From Halomicrobium zhouii (GTDB lineage: Archaea; Halobacteriota; Halobacteria; Halobacteriales; Haloarculaceae): DNA of 64,000 bases. The position numbers were made by a program, and so were the translations under genes. Below, piece by piece: positions 8,225-17,674 of the stretch. The notes under the pieces were generated by a model that was not told the DNA's origin, did not search any database, and worked only from the letters and a program-made list of their open reading frames with translations. Every line of letters begins with the position of its first letter. Positions within the stretch are counted from its first letter, which is position 1. Location: assembly GCF_900114435.1 (NCBI RefSeq), contig NZ_FOZK01000003.1, forward strand, positions 496,001 to 560,000, in the 5' to 3' direction.

Positions 8225-9493
8225 GTGACCGTTCTCGGCCAACTCGGCTCCCTGGCGCTCGAATCCGCCGTCGAGCGCATCGTCCTCGCCGGTGCCCTGG
8301 GTCTCTTCCTCGGCCTCGAACGCGAGTGGTCCCAGAAGTCCGCCGGCATCCGAACCTTCTCGCTCGTGAGCCTCCTCGCGGCCGTCTTCACGACGGTCGG
8401 CAGCGAGCTGCTGCTCGCCGTCGGCGGGTTGCTGGTCGTCGTACTCGGCGTGTTCCTCGGCGTCGAGGGGCTCATCGACGAGGAGGAAGGGCTCTCACTG
8501 ACGACGTCCGTCTCGATGCTCGTCGCCTACGGCGTCGGTGCGCTCGTCGCCGACGGCTACGTCCTCGAGGGCGTCACCGTCGCCGTGCTCTCCTCGCTGT
8601 TGCTCGTCCTCAAGCGGGAGCTCCACAGTTTCGCGTGGGACCTCACACACGAGGAACTGCGGTCGGCGACGGAGTTCGCCATCCTCGCGTTCGTCGTCTA
8701 CCCGCTGTTGCCCGCCGAGCCCCTGGACGTCTCCGTCGCCTCGCTCTCGCTCGCGCTCGAACTCCGCATCGTCTGGCTGCTGGTCGTCACCGTCGCTGGC
8801 ATCGGTATCGTCAACTACGCCGTCGTCCAGTCCTACGGGGGTCGCGGCGTCGCCGTCACGGGCTTTTTCGGCGGGCTGGCGTCCTCGACGGCCGTCGTCG
8901 GGACGATGCTGGACCAGGTCGAACAGCGACCGGAGGCCGTCTCGTACGCCGTCGCGGCCATCCTGCTGGCCGACGCGGCGATGGCACTCCGGAACCTCGC
9001 CATCGCCGTCGCGTTCACGGTCCAGCGGGGCGTCCTCTTCGAGGCCGTCGTCCCGCTCGGCGCCGTCATCGTCGGGAGCTTCGCCGTCGCCGCCTACACC
9101 GCGGACTGGTCCCAGGAGGTCGACATCGACCTCGATAGCCCGTTCTCGCTCCGGAACGCCCTCGTCTTCGGGGCCATCTTCCTCGTCGTGCTCGTCGCCG
9201 GCACCGTCGCGCGGGCCGAGTTCGGCTCCGCCGGCCTCTACGTGACGTCGGCGCTGTCCGGGCTGGTCTCCAGCGCGGGCGCGACTACCACCGCGGTCGT
9301 GCTCTACCGCGGCGGCGCCATCGGTGCCGACGAGGCGACCATCGCCGTCCTCCTCGCCACGGCCGCGAGCATCGTCGTCAAGGCCGGGCTGACGCTCGCG
9401 AGCCCCAACCGCGGGTTCGCCTACCGCGTCGCCGTCTGGAGTCTGGCACTACTGGGTGCCGCGACTGCGGTGACGGTCGTCGTCACGGTCTGA
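8225..9493 (+). CDS. MgtC/SapB-DUF4010 membrane protein
   Basis: A 422-residue polytopic membrane protein with about 13 hydrophobic helices. N-terminal MgtC/SapB domain (LAGALGLFLGLEREW, GIRTFSLVSLLAAV), then the DUF4010 domain (VQSYGGRGVAVTGFFGGLASSTAVV, ILLADAAMALRNLAIA, LSGLVSSAGATTTAV). GTG at 8225 is chosen because translation then begins just before the first membrane helix and a TATA-like box lies 24 bases upstream. MgtC proteins are linked to Mg2+ limitation and ATPase regulation; the role of the DUF4010 fusion is unknown. Confidence 0.9.
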   Translation: MTVLGQLGSLALESAVERIVLAGALGLFLGLEREWSQKSAGIRTFSLVSLLAAVFTTVGSELLLAVGGLLVVVLGVFLGVEGLIDEEEGLSLTTSVSMLVAYGVGALVADGYVLEGVTVAVLSSLLLVLKRELHSFAWDLTHEELRSATEFAILAFVVYPLLPAEPLDVSVASLSLALELRIVWLLVVTVAGIGIVNYAVVQSYGGRGVAVTGFFGGLASSTAVVGTMLDQVEQRPEAVSYAVAAILLADAAMALRNLAIAVAFTVQRGVLFEAVVPLGAVIVGSFAVAAYTADWSQEVDIDLDSPFSLRNALVFGAIFLVVLVAGTVARAEFGSAGLYVTSALSGLVSSAGATTTAVVLYRGGAIGADEATIAVLLATAASIVVKAGLTLASPNRGFAYRVAVWSLALLGAATAVTVVVTV

Positions 9494-9609
9494 CCCCGAT
9501 TACAGTCCAGCGGGCACGTCGTCGCACCGCTTAAGCAACGGTGTGAAAACGTGCGAGTGGGTCCAGACAGGTCGGCGCGATGCCGCTCGGGGACGACGAC
9601 TCGAAGAGA

Positions 9610-10467
9610 TTACTCGACCCACGTCCGGGCGAAGGCGTCGAAGAACTCGGCATCGCTCTCGACACGGACGTGGCGAGCGTCCACGTTCCGGGCGCTCTGT
9701 GACACCTGCTCGACGTGGCTCTCGAGTCGCTCGGCGTACGTCCGACGCTGTGGCGAACCGAAGTACGTTCGCAACTCCAGGTCCCGCTCCAGTCCGCGGA
9801 ATATCGTGTCGCCCCTCGTCGGCGGGTCGACCTCCTCGGGTGCGAACACCTGCGCGAGGACGACGTCGTTCCGGGCCAGTGCCTCGACGCCCGCCTCGAC
9901 GTCGTCGACGTCCGCCAGGAAGTCGCTCGCGACGAGCACGAGCGACCGCGAGTCGATGGTGGCGGCGTACTCGACGAGTGCGTGGTCGAAGTCCGCTTCT
10001 CCGACGGGGTCGACGTCGTTCAGCCGGTCGATCAGCGCCAGCACCTCCCCGCGGTTCGACCGGCCGGCGTCGATGCGGTCGAAGCGGTCCGTGAACACGG
10101 AAAACCGGAAGTCGTTGTGCTCCGCGGCCGCGAGCGCACAGAAGCCCAGCCCGAGTTTGGCGGCGAAATCGAACTTGTGCGTCTCCTCCCCGCCGACGTC
10201 CATCGACGCACTGGCGTCCAGCAGGACGTGGACGGTCAGGTCACGCTCGGCCTCGAACTGCTTGACGTAGCGCTCGCCAGTGCGGGCGTAGAGCTTCCAG
10301 TCGACGAGTCGCGTGTCGTCGCCGGGGACGTACGACCGGTAGTCGGCGAAGCGCTGGCCTTCGCCGAGTTCCGTCGACCGCTGCTCGCCGCGCTGGCGGG
10401 CGTCGGTCACCTGCGAGAGCGAGCCGTCGAACCGGTCCAGTTCGTCGAGGAACGCGGCGTCGATCAT
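9610..10467 (-). CDS. DUF58 domain protein
   Basis: A 285-residue protein with the DUF58 signature YVPGDDTRLVDWKLYARTGERYVKQFEAERD followed by a vWA-like fold whose first MIDAS strand reads VLLDASASMDVGG. It is the last gene of a six-gene minus-strand operon and overlaps moxR by 4 bases (ATGA). In bacteria and archaea DUF58 proteins are paired with MoxR AAA ATPases in chaperone-like systems that insert metals or assemble complexes. No signal peptide: cytosolic. The actual substrate is unknown. Confidence 0.93.
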   Translation of the reverse strand: MIDAAFLDELDRFDGSLSQVTDARQRGEQRSTELGEGQRFADYRSYVPGDDTRLVDWKLYARTGERYVKQFEAERDLTVHVLLDASASMDVGGEETHKFDFAAKLGLGFCALAAAEHNDFRFSVFTDRFDRIDAGRSNRGEVLALIDRLNDVDPVGEADFDHALVEYAATIDSRSLVLVASDFLADVDDVEAGVEALARNDVVLAQVFAPEEVDPPTRGDTIFRGLERDLELRTYFGSPQRRTYAERLESHVEQVSQSARNVDARHVRVESDAEFFDAFARTWVE

Positions 10468-11417
10468 AGCAGGTCGCCGACCACGTCGTCCGGACGCACG
10501 CCCTCGCGTTCGGCCCGGAAGTCGACGACGACGCGGTGGCGCAGGACTGGGCGAGCCATCGCCTCCACGTCGTCGGGCGCGACGTGGCTCCGCCCCGCGA
10601 GGAACGCCCTGGCCTTCGACGCGAGCACGAGGTCCATGCTCGCTCTCGGGCTGGCACCGTAGTTCAGCCGGTCGGCCTGCCGCGTCTCGCGGACGACGCC
10701 GACCGCCCGGTCACGGACGTCGTCGGCGATCGGCAGCTGACGGACGAGTCGCTGGGCGTCCCGGAACGACTCCGGGGTGAGCACCGGCTCGACCGGGATG
10801 TCGTCGTCGAGGCGGCGGGTGTAGCGGTCGACGATTTCGGTCTCCGCCTCGTCGTCCGGGTAGTCCAGCAGTATCTTCATCGTGAAGCGGTCGCGCTGAG
10901 CCTCCGGGAGCGGGTAGGTCCCTTCCTGCTCGATGGGGTTCTGCGTCGCCAGCACGAAAAAGGGCTCAGGCAGGTCGTAGGTGTCGCCGGTGACGGTGAC
11001 CTGTTGTTCCTGCATCGCCTCCAGCAGCGCGGCCTGGGTCTTCGGCGTCGCGCGGTTGATCTCGTCGGCGAGCACCACGTTCGCGAAGATGGGCCCAGGG
11101 TCGAAGACGAACTCCTGGCCCTCCGCCGTGTCCCGGACGATGTCGGTGCCGGTGACGTCCGACGGCATCAGGTCCGGCGTGTTCTGGACCCGACTGAACG
11201 AAAGCGACGTCGCGTCGGCCAGTGTCTGGACGAGCAGCGTCTTGCCCAGGCCGGGCGTGCTCTCCAGCAGGGCGTTACCGTCACAGAGCATGCACGCGAG
11301 CAACTGGTCGACGACGGCCTCCTGGCCGACGATCCGTTTTCGCACTTCGTCCCGGACGGCGTCGAGCGCGTCCTGGAGTCGCTGTACCGCCTCGTCGTCG
11401 AATTGGTTCTCAGTCAT
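10464..11417 (-). CDS. MoxR-family AAA ATPase
   Basis: A 317-residue AAA ATPase. Walker A STPGLGKT (about 53-60), Walker B VVLADEIN (about 114-121), sensor-1 ATQNP (VLATQNPIEQEGTYPLPEAQRDRF) and the MoxR lid domain (NYGASPRASMDLVLASKARAFL, VAPDDVEAMARPVLRHRV). MoxR enzymes work with vWA-domain partners to remodel or activate protein complexes. Here it is cotranscribed with two vWA membrane proteins, DUF58 and two small membrane proteins; the start overlaps the upstream gene by 8 bases. Confidence 0.95.
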   Translation of the reverse strand: MTENQFDDEAVQRLQDALDAVRDEVRKRIVGQEAVVDQLLACMLCDGNALLESTPGLGKTLLVQTLADATSLSFSRVQNTPDLMPSDVTGTDIVRDTAEGQEFVFDPGPIFANVVLADEINRATPKTQAALLEAMQEQQVTVTGDTYDLPEPFFVLATQNPIEQEGTYPLPEAQRDRFTMKILLDYPDDEAETEIVDRYTRRLDDDIPVEPVLTPESFRDAQRLVRQLPIADDVRDRAVGVVRETRQADRLNYGASPRASMDLVLASKARAFLAGRSHVAPDDVEAMARPVLRHRVVVDFRAEREGVRPDDVVGDLL

Positions 11418-12267
11418 CGTCGTTTGCCTCGTTCATACGGAGCGTGTACTCCCTGACCAGTTCCGGGTCCTCGACCGACCCCGGGTCGTCGTAGCCCGCT
11501 CGCTCGGGCGAGATATCCCCGGCCGACGGGTGGCCCGCGTTCTCGTACCGGGCCCGCTCGTCGCCAGCTCCGGACCCCGACCGGTCCGACAGATTCGCCG
11601 TCAGCGCCTCGTCGCCTCGCGCGACCTCGCCGGGGTCGCCGAGGACGTCGCTGCCGTCGGTGTTCGAAATCGGGTCCGAGTCGAGGCTCTCGCTCGAATC
11701 CGGTTGCGGATCGTCGGGTCCCTGGTCGCTATCGGAACCGTCCGACCCGCCGACGGTTGGGGAATCGGCCAGCGGGTCGAGGGCGACGCCGGCGACCGTG
11801 ACGTGGATGGATCCCACCGCGAGGACGAAGACGACCGCCATCCGGAGCGCCAGCCGTCGTTCGTCCAGCAGGCGGCCGCTTGAAGCGTCTTTCAGCCGGT
11901 CGAGCGCGTCGGCGTAGAGCCGCCGGGCCATCGTGTCGTCGTGCGCCGAGTGGGCCGCATCGCGGGCCGACCGGAGCGCGGCCCCGAGTTCGGGGTTGGC
12001 CGCCTCGAAGCGTTCGACCCCGTACCGGCGGGCCCGGACGACGCCGCTCGCCACCCCGACTGCGAGCCCGACGACGGCCGAGATGAGGGCTTCCGTCCCC
12101 ACGGGGAGAGCCGAGATCGAGGGCACGTCCACGGCGACGACGGTCAGCCCGACGTTGACGACCAGCAGCGCGAGGACGGCGTCCGCCGTCGCGAACACGG
12201 CGGCGGCCTTGTACCCCTCCCTGCGGACCTCGTCGACGGCCGCGTCGAGCGTCTCGGGGTCGGTCAC
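11410..12267 (-). CDS. Membrane protein with long acidic tail (MoxR operon)
   Basis: A 285-residue protein I do not recognise by function. Layout: cytosolic helix (1-20), two N-terminal membrane helices (about 22-45 and 55-75), a soluble helical region (VERFEAANPELGAALRSARDAAHSAHDDTMARRLYADALDRL), a third helix (MAVVFVLAVGSIHVTVAGVAL, about 145-167) and a 115-residue Asp/Ser/Gly-rich low-complexity tail, probably extracytosolic. It overlaps genes on both sides by 4-8 bases, so it belongs to the MoxR/vWA system, perhaps as a membrane anchor or scaffold. Confidence 0.85.
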   Translation of the reverse strand: MTDPETLDAAVDEVRREGYKAAAVFATADAVLALLVVNVGLTVVAVDVPSISALPVGTEALISAVVGLAVGVASGVVRARRYGVERFEAANPELGAALRSARDAAHSAHDDTMARRLYADALDRLKDASSGRLLDERRLALRMAVVFVLAVGSIHVTVAGVALDPLADSPTVGGSDGSDSDQGPDDPQPDSSESLDSDPISNTDGSDVLGDPGEVARGDEALTANLSDRSGSGAGDERARYENAGHPSAGDISPERAGYDDPGSVEDPELVREYTLRMNEANDDD

Positions 12268-12863
12268 GATCCGCCCTCCACTTGCGATTCGAGTTCGTCG
12301 ATCCGGTCTCTGAGGTCCTCGTTCTCCTGTTCGAGCTGGGTGATCTGTTCTTCCAGCGTCGCGACCTGCGTCTCCAGTTCGGCGTTGCGGGTCTCGACCT
12401 CGGTGGCTCGGTCACGCAACTCCTCGTTCTCGGTCTCGAGCGTCCGGCGCTCTTCGCGTTCCGTGACGACGGTCCGCTCCAGTTCGGACACCTCGTCGTC
12501 CAGTTCCTCGACTCGGTCCTGGGACTCTTCGAGGTCATCCTGGGCCTCACGTAGCTCTGCGCGAGTGGTGTTCAGCTCCCCTTCGGTCTCGTTGAGCTGC
12601 GTGATCAACGTCTGGAGGTCGTCCTGGCGCGTCGACAGGCTCTGATCGAGGTTCTCCAGCCGGGTCTGTAACTCGGTACTGTTCTCGCGCGCGGTGGCGA
12701 GTTCGGTCCGGAGCTGTGCGTTCTCCGTCCGGAGTTCCTGGTTCTGTGCCGTCACGTCGCCGACCGACGACTGGTAGTACAGCGTCGATCCGCCGATGGT
12801 CGCGGTGGTGAGGACGGCCACCACGACGAGTCCGAGGTTGAGTTTGGTTCCGACGTAGCTCAT
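12264..12863 (-). CDS. Bitopic coiled-coil membrane protein (MoxR operon)
   Basis: A 199-residue protein. One N-terminal membrane helix (LNLGLVVVAVLTTATIGGSTLYY, about 8-29) is followed by a nearly uninterrupted coiled coil to the C-terminus with heptads rich in Leu/Glu/Gln/Arg (ELRTENAQLRTELATARE, VEELDDEVSELERTVVTERE, TLEEQITQLEQENEDL). ATG at 12863 gives a 4-base ATGA overlap with the upstream double-vWA gene; the longer frame would run deep into it. Inference: a rod that tethers or spaces components of the vWA/MoxR assembly. Confidence 0.88.
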   Translation of the reverse strand: MSYVGTKLNLGLVVVAVLTTATIGGSTLYYQSSVGDVTAQNQELRTENAQLRTELATARENSTELQTRLENLDQSLSTRQDDLQTLITQLNETEGELNTTRAELREAQDDLEESQDRVEELDDEVSELERTVVTEREERRTLETENEELRDRATEVETRNAELETQVATLEEQITQLEQENEDLRDRIDELESQVEGGS

Positions 12864-15208
12864 GAGTCCTGTCTCCTGTGTCTGATCGTCTGGACGCGCC
12901 GGGCGCCGACTTCGAGGACGAACAGCGCGAGCGCGGCGGCCAGGAAGAGCCACCCCCACTCGCGCTCGACGGCGCGTTCGCGAACCGAGCGCTGCCGGGC
13001 GTACTCGGCGACGGCCGCCGCGTCGTCCGCGTCGAACGTCCGGCCGCCCGTCGTCTGGACGGCGGCAGTCAGTGCCGGCGACTTGCCGAAACCGGCGTGC
13101 TCGCGCGGGTAGTCGACGGCGTAGGTCGCCTCCCGCACCGTCTGGTACCCGGCGTCGTCGTGGGTGACCGTCGCCCGGTACTCCCGCGGGCCGGTGCGGA
13201 CGAACGACGGGTCGTCCGTGCCCGGGCGCTCGGACCCGCGGTAGGTGATGGTCGTCCGCTCGCCGACGCGCGTGTCCGAGACGTCGGTCACGTCCGTCGC
13301 GAGGCGCTCCGGGTCGCCGACGGCCCAGTTCACCGAGCGTGTGACGGCGAGTGAGTCCGGGCTGGTCAGGAGCCCGCCGAGGCGGCCGCTCCCGTCGTGG
13401 GCCGTGATGGCCACCGACCGGCCGAGCCCGTAGCGCCAGGCCGACATCGCCGGCGTCCCCTCCCCGCTGGCGACGAGGTAGCTCGCGCGGTCGCGAACCG
13501 AGACGTCGTTGGCCGACCCCGGCGCGGCAGTGAACCGGACGCCCTCGGTGACGAAGTGAGTCCCGTCGACGACGGTCAGCCCGTCGCCCGAGTACTGGCG
13601 CTGGTCGTCGCCGAAGAACAGCCGGAGCCGGTTGGTCTCGCTGGCGCGGAGGTAGGTGCCCCCACCCGCCCGCGCGATAGCGGTCAGCCGCCCCTCTCGA
13701 ACGTTCCCGCCGACGCCGACGGTGACGACCTCGATCCCTCGTTCGGAGAGCGCCGCCGCTCTCGCCACCGCAGGCTCTCTGTTCGAGTGTCCGTCGGTGA
13801 CGAGGACGACGGTCGCGTCGCCGTCGTCGACCATCGCCGCACTGCCCGCCAGGCCGACGTCGATGCTCGTCGCACCGCCGCTCTGCAGCCGGCGGATTCT
13901 GTCGCGGAGGACGTCCCGGGATCCCCCGAGCTGTCGGGGCTGTGCTATGGCGTGGGAGTTGTGGTTGAACGCGACGACGCCCACCTGGTTCTGGTCGCCC
14001 AGTTGCGAGAGGACGTCGAGCGCGAGGCCGCGCTGGACGGCCATCGACTGCTCGGAACTGCCCGAGACGTCGACGGCCAGGATGACCGTCGACTGCCGGT
14101 CCCGGTCGTCGTAATCGACCGGCGTCAGGTCGCCGATCGGCGCGTCGCCGTATCCGCCTGCCTCGAACGCCTGCGGGCCGCCGACAGTGACCAGCCCGGT
14201 GCCGTTCACGACGGCCCGCTGGAGCGCTGCCTGGTCGCCCAGTTCGTCGGCCGGCACGTCCTGGACGACGACGGCGTAGTAGCCGTCGAGGTCCGAGGGC
14301 ACCGACTCGGCGCGCTCGACCGTGTATAGCTCCGAGAGGAAGGTTTCGAGCGGATAGGACCCGCGCGAGACGTAGAGGATACGCGGTGGCTCGACGACGC
14401 GGACCGTCTTCCGGGCGACGTCGTTGCGCGCGAACCGGTCGTCGCCGTCGATTCTCGCGGTCACCCGGTGGCTCCCCGTCTCGGCGAAGGTGTGTTCGAA
14501 CTCGACCGACCCCGCGCCGGTGACGGTACGTTCGACGACCGTCTCGCCGTCGACGGTGACTTCGAGCGTCGTCTCGGTGCCGTTCAACTGCGTCCCGTCG
14601 ACGGTGACGAGGAAACTCTCGTTCACCCCGGCGCTGACCTTGGACGGACCGGTGACGCCGACGTACCGTTCAGTCTCGGCGGCGGTCACGTCCACGCTAC
14701 TGATCGTGGCGTCGACCTGCCGGCCGAGTTCGGCGGCCTCGCCGAGCGACTGCCCGCCGGTTACCTGCCCGTCCGAGGCGACGACGACCGTCGCGTTCGG
14801 GGCGAGCGAACTCGCGACGGCGTCGCCGACCCGCGACTCGGTCGCCGAGCCGACGGTCGTGGTGTCGACGTCGACGCCGCGCTGTTCGAGGGCCCTCGCG
14901 AGTTCGCCCGTCTCGTTGTCCGTGACGGCCATGCTCGCCGACCGGTCGACGACAAGCCGGACGGATGGCTCCTCGGAGACGGTCCGGCTCTGGACAGTGT
15001 AGGGGCCGGCCAGCGAGACGACGAGGACTGTGACGAGGAACACCCGCGAGCCGAAGAGCAGCCAGCGACGGCGTGAGCGAACCCACCCGGCTTCCGAAGT
15101 ACGGAGGACGAGCGCGGCGACGACTGCGACGAGCAGTGGGGTGACGACCAGTGCGAGCGGTCGCACCAGCCCGACGCGGACGCCGCCGAGAGTGGTCTCG
15201 ACGGCCAT
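12860..15208 (-). CDS. Double-vWA membrane protein (Bat-type)
   Basis: A 782-residue membrane protein. Two N-terminal helices (about 15-37 and 48-68), a first degenerate vWA region starting LVVDRSASM, a beta-sandwich region (VTVDGTQLNGTETTLEV), a glutamine-amidotransferase-like segment (RILYVSRGSYPLETFL), a second vWA domain with MIDAS DVSGSS (ILAVDVSGSSEQSMAVQRGLALDVLSQLG), VVLVTDGHSN, a further domain and a C-terminal membrane helix (WGWLFLAAALALFVLEVGA). The bulk lies outside the membrane between the terminal helices. It overlaps both neighbours by 1-4 bases. Probable MoxR partner. Confidence 0.92.
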   Translation of the reverse strand: MAVETTLGGVRVGLVRPLALVVTPLLVAVVAALVLRTSEAGWVRSRRRWLLFGSRVFLVTVLVVSLAGPYTVQSRTVSEEPSVRLVVDRSASMAVTDNETGELARALEQRGVDVDTTTVGSATESRVGDAVASSLAPNATVVVASDGQVTGGQSLGEAAELGRQVDATISSVDVTAAETERYVGVTGPSKVSAGVNESFLVTVDGTQLNGTETTLEVTVDGETVVERTVTGAGSVEFEHTFAETGSHRVTARIDGDDRFARNDVARKTVRVVEPPRILYVSRGSYPLETFLSELYTVERAESVPSDLDGYYAVVVQDVPADELGDQAALQRAVVNGTGLVTVGGPQAFEAGGYGDAPIGDLTPVDYDDRDRQSTVILAVDVSGSSEQSMAVQRGLALDVLSQLGDQNQVGVVAFNHNSHAIAQPRQLGGSRDVLRDRIRRLQSGGATSIDVGLAGSAAMVDDGDATVVLVTDGHSNREPAVARAAALSERGIEVVTVGVGGNVREGRLTAIARAGGGTYLRASETNRLRLFFGDDQRQYSGDGLTVVDGTHFVTEGVRFTAAPGSANDVSVRDRASYLVASGEGTPAMSAWRYGLGRSVAITAHDGSGRLGGLLTSPDSLAVTRSVNWAVGDPERLATDVTDVSDTRVGERTTITYRGSERPGTDDPSFVRTGPREYRATVTHDDAGYQTVREATYAVDYPREHAGFGKSPALTAAVQTTGGRTFDADDAAAVAEYARQRSVRERAVEREWGWLFLAAALALFVLEVGARRVQTIRHRRQDS

Positions 15209-17019
15209 CAGAGGTCACCCCGCCGGCGGAGGTACGCCAGTTCGAGCAGGACGAGCAGCGTCGCCAGGGCGACGACCGCCGGCGTCAGTTCGACCGGGAC
15301 CGACGCAGTACCAGTGGAGCCGCCCGACTGTCCGGCCGACCGGACCTCGTCGATTGAGGGCGCCGTCACGTTGGACTCCGCGGGGTCCGCGAGCGCGGCG
15401 GCGTAGCGCCGGTCGTCGACGTCGTACGTTCCGACGGCGTCGAGGGTCACGACCGTCGTGGTCCAGTCGCCGCGTGGCCCACTGACCGTCCGCTCGGACT
15501 GAAACTGCAACTTCGCGCCCGTCTCGCGGTTCAACTCGGCGACTGTCGGCCGGTCGGCGAGGTGGAACACCGCGCGCTTCCAGAATATCGGGTAGCGGAC
15601 GCCCCGCTGGAACGACGAGTGGTCGGGGACGTAGCCGTAGTACAGCACCCTCCCCTCGCCGTGGGAAGCAGTGGCCAGGAGCGGCGAGCCGTCGGTGTAG
15701 TTCACGAGCGCCCGACCGCGCGTCAGGTTCGCCGCCAGCGCGCGCTCCGGCCGGGGGAACTCGAAGTCCCGGGTGAGGTCGTGGTCCGCCGGCGATTCGA
15801 CGCCTGGCTGGGCGGTCATCCGCCGTGGCTCGACCGGTGAGACGGGACCCAGTCCGAGGTCGGCGAGGGCTGGCTGGGCGACGACGGCGACGCCGCCGCC
15901 GTCGGCTGCGATGGCTCGAACGGTCTCGACCGTGCTGTCGAGCACTTCGCCGGCGTCGACCTGACCCACGATCGCGACGTCGTAGTCGCCGTCGACGGAC
16001 GCCGGGGGCTGGGCGACGGTGAGGTCGACGCTCCCGATGACGTCCAGCGCCGTCGCGAGGTTGGAGTCGGGTTCGTTCGTCACCAGCAGCACCTCGACGG
16101 TGGGGTCCGCCGGTGCCGCGACGGGCGCCGTGTCGTCGGCGGGGAACGAGTCCCCGGGAGAGAGCTCCACGGTGCCGCCGCCGGCCGGTACGCCGAAGGA
16201 GAGTTCGCGGACGTCGCCGGGTTCGAGGGTCACCGCCGTCGACTGGTCGCCGAGGCTGACCGTGCGCTCGGCTCGTTCGGTACCGGTGTTGCGGACGGTG
16301 ACCGACGCGCCGCGCTCGGTGACGTCGTGGCCGACGATCCCGACGTTCGCCGCGCCACCACCGTCGAACTGCCTGAGCCGGACGTCGACGCCGCTTGCCC
16401 GGGCCGTCCGCACCGCAGACCGCCAGCCGCTCTCGTCGACGAAGTCGCTGAGAACGACGACGCGGGCGCCGTCGTCGGCCGACGTGGCCGCCGTGGCTGC
16501 CCGGGAGATGGCGCCCCGCAGGTCGCCCGACGCGTCGGTGACGGGCACCGTCCGGAGCGCGTCCCGCGCGTCGGCCGGGCCACCGGCGTCGACCAGCGTC
16601 CCCGCCGCCGGCGCAGTGGTCACGACGGTCGTCTCGCCGGCGACGGCGTCGCGCGCCGCCGCCCGAGCAGCGTCGAACCGGGTTCCCTCGCCCGTCTCGG
16701 TCGCCATGCTCGCACTGGTGTCGAGCACGACGACGGTCGATTCCCCGGCAGTCTGGCGGTCGACCGTCACGTACGGCGAGGCCAGCGAAACCGCCAGCGC
16801 CAGCACGACGAGCACCTGGAGCACGAAGAGCAGGTCCCGCGTCAGCCGCCGCAACACGGGGTGGGCGCCGCCGTCGTCGCGCTCCTCGGCGAGGAACTGG
16901 ACCGTCGGCAGCGACAGCTCCCGCGGGTCGGGCCGCACGAGGTAGAGAATCACGAGCGGCACCAGCGCTACCAGACCGGCGAGTCCGATCGGATCGACGA
17001 ATCCGAGCTGGAGGGGCAT
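15208..17019 (-). CDS. BatA-like vWA membrane protein
   Basis: A 603-residue protein, first gene of the operon. N-terminal BatA/aerotolerance module: FVDPIGLAGLVALVPLVILYLVRPDPRELSLPTVQFL, a second helix (LLFVLQVLVVLALAVSLASPYV), then a vWA domain with MIDAS DTSASMATETGEG (about 88-100) and VVVLSDFVDESGW. A long Ig-like/amidotransferase-like part follows, and a final membrane helix (VVALATLLVLLELAYLRRR). Its TGA overlaps the next ATG (TGATG). Homologues in Bacteroides were named for aerotolerance; the biochemical role in archaea is not established. Confidence 0.92.
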   Translation of the reverse strand: MPLQLGFVDPIGLAGLVALVPLVILYLVRPDPRELSLPTVQFLAEERDDGGAHPVLRRLTRDLLFVLQVLVVLALAVSLASPYVTVDRQTAGESTVVVLDTSASMATETGEGTRFDAARAAARDAVAGETTVVTTAPAAGTLVDAGGPADARDALRTVPVTDASGDLRGAISRAATAATSADDGARVVVLSDFVDESGWRSAVRTARASGVDVRLRQFDGGGAANVGIVGHDVTERGASVTVRNTGTERAERTVSLGDQSTAVTLEPGDVRELSFGVPAGGGTVELSPGDSFPADDTAPVAAPADPTVEVLLVTNEPDSNLATALDVIGSVDLTVAQPPASVDGDYDVAIVGQVDAGEVLDSTVETVRAIAADGGGVAVVAQPALADLGLGPVSPVEPRRMTAQPGVESPADHDLTRDFEFPRPERALAANLTRGRALVNYTDGSPLLATASHGEGRVLYYGYVPDHSSFQRGVRYPIFWKRAVFHLADRPTVAELNRETGAKLQFQSERTVSGPRGDWTTTVVTLDAVGTYDVDDRRYAAALADPAESNVTAPSIDEVRSAGQSGGSTGTASVPVELTPAVVALATLLVLLELAYLRRRGDL

Positions 17020-17063
17020 TGGCTGTCGGGACCTGTTAATTCCCCTTGAGATCCACCTACGAA

Positions 17064-17072
17064 TAAAATAAG
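17064..17072 (-). promoter_or_regulatory. Putative promoter of the vWA/MoxR operon
   Basis: An AT-rich minus-strand block (TTATTTTATT, about 17063-17072) lies about 45-50 bases upstream of the batA-like ATG at 17019, the only clear TATA candidate for the six-gene operon; it would leave a leader of about 20 bases. Confidence 0.4.
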
Positions 17073-17150
17073 GGGATGATAAATTCCCGATTTACGCTAC
17101 CGCAAGCCGGGTGGTCGTCGATTACGCGCCAGTCGTCCGGACGCCAGCGC

Positions 17151-17480
17151 TCAGAACTGGTAGCGCCGGTCGTCCTTCTCCTGGGCCTGCGGGAACTGGT
17201 TCGCCCCCGTCATCTCGTCGAATGTCATCCCCGAGAGGTACTCGTCGTAGGTGCAGTCGTAGCCCGACCGGAGGTGGAAGTCCATGTTTCCGGTCTCGAT
17301 GGCCGTCTGGAACAGCATGTGCACCGCCCGCCGGACGAGTTCGTCCGTGCTCTCGGGTTCCAGCGCCGTCGTCAGGAGCGCCAGTTCGTTCCGCGTCTCG
17401 CGGTCGAGCGAGACGGCGAGTTCGTCGCCGAGGTCCGAGTACTGGTCCGAGACGTCGTCCGAGAGGTCGTCGAGTGTCAT
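17151..17480 (-). CDS. Conserved haloarchaeal protein, 109 residues
   Basis: Acidic soluble protein beginning MTLDDLSDDVSDQYSDLGDE and ending DDRRYQF. The segment VSLDRETRNELALLTTALEPESTDELVRRAVHMLF looks like a ribbon-helix-helix or short helical dimerisation unit; the C-terminal part (SGYDCTYDEYLSGMTFDEMTG) is conserved-looking. Nearly the same architecture is common in haloarchaea, but I know no function. ATG at 17480 is chosen because the upstream extension is Pro/Asn-rich and non-acidic. It lies just upstream of, and oriented like, the vWA/MoxR operon. Confidence 0.8.
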   Translation of the reverse strand: MTLDDLSDDVSDQYSDLGDELAVSLDRETRNELALLTTALEPESTDELVRRAVHMLFQTAIETGNMDFHLRSGYDCTYDEYLSGMTFDEMTGANQFPQAQEKDDRRYQF

Positions 17481-17674
17481 ACCCGTGGTATTCGCGAGAG
17501 CGCGGAAACGAGTTTCGACTGGGAATGTCTGGTTACCACTCCGGTTGTTTGGTGGCGGCGGCGTCGTGGATCTGTCGTAGCCCAGCGACATTTCGTACTC
17601 CGCGGTCACTCTGGTTGTGAGTTGAACAGGTGGTTCGTCGCGATCTCGATGGAAGAAACAAGACCGCTACCACC

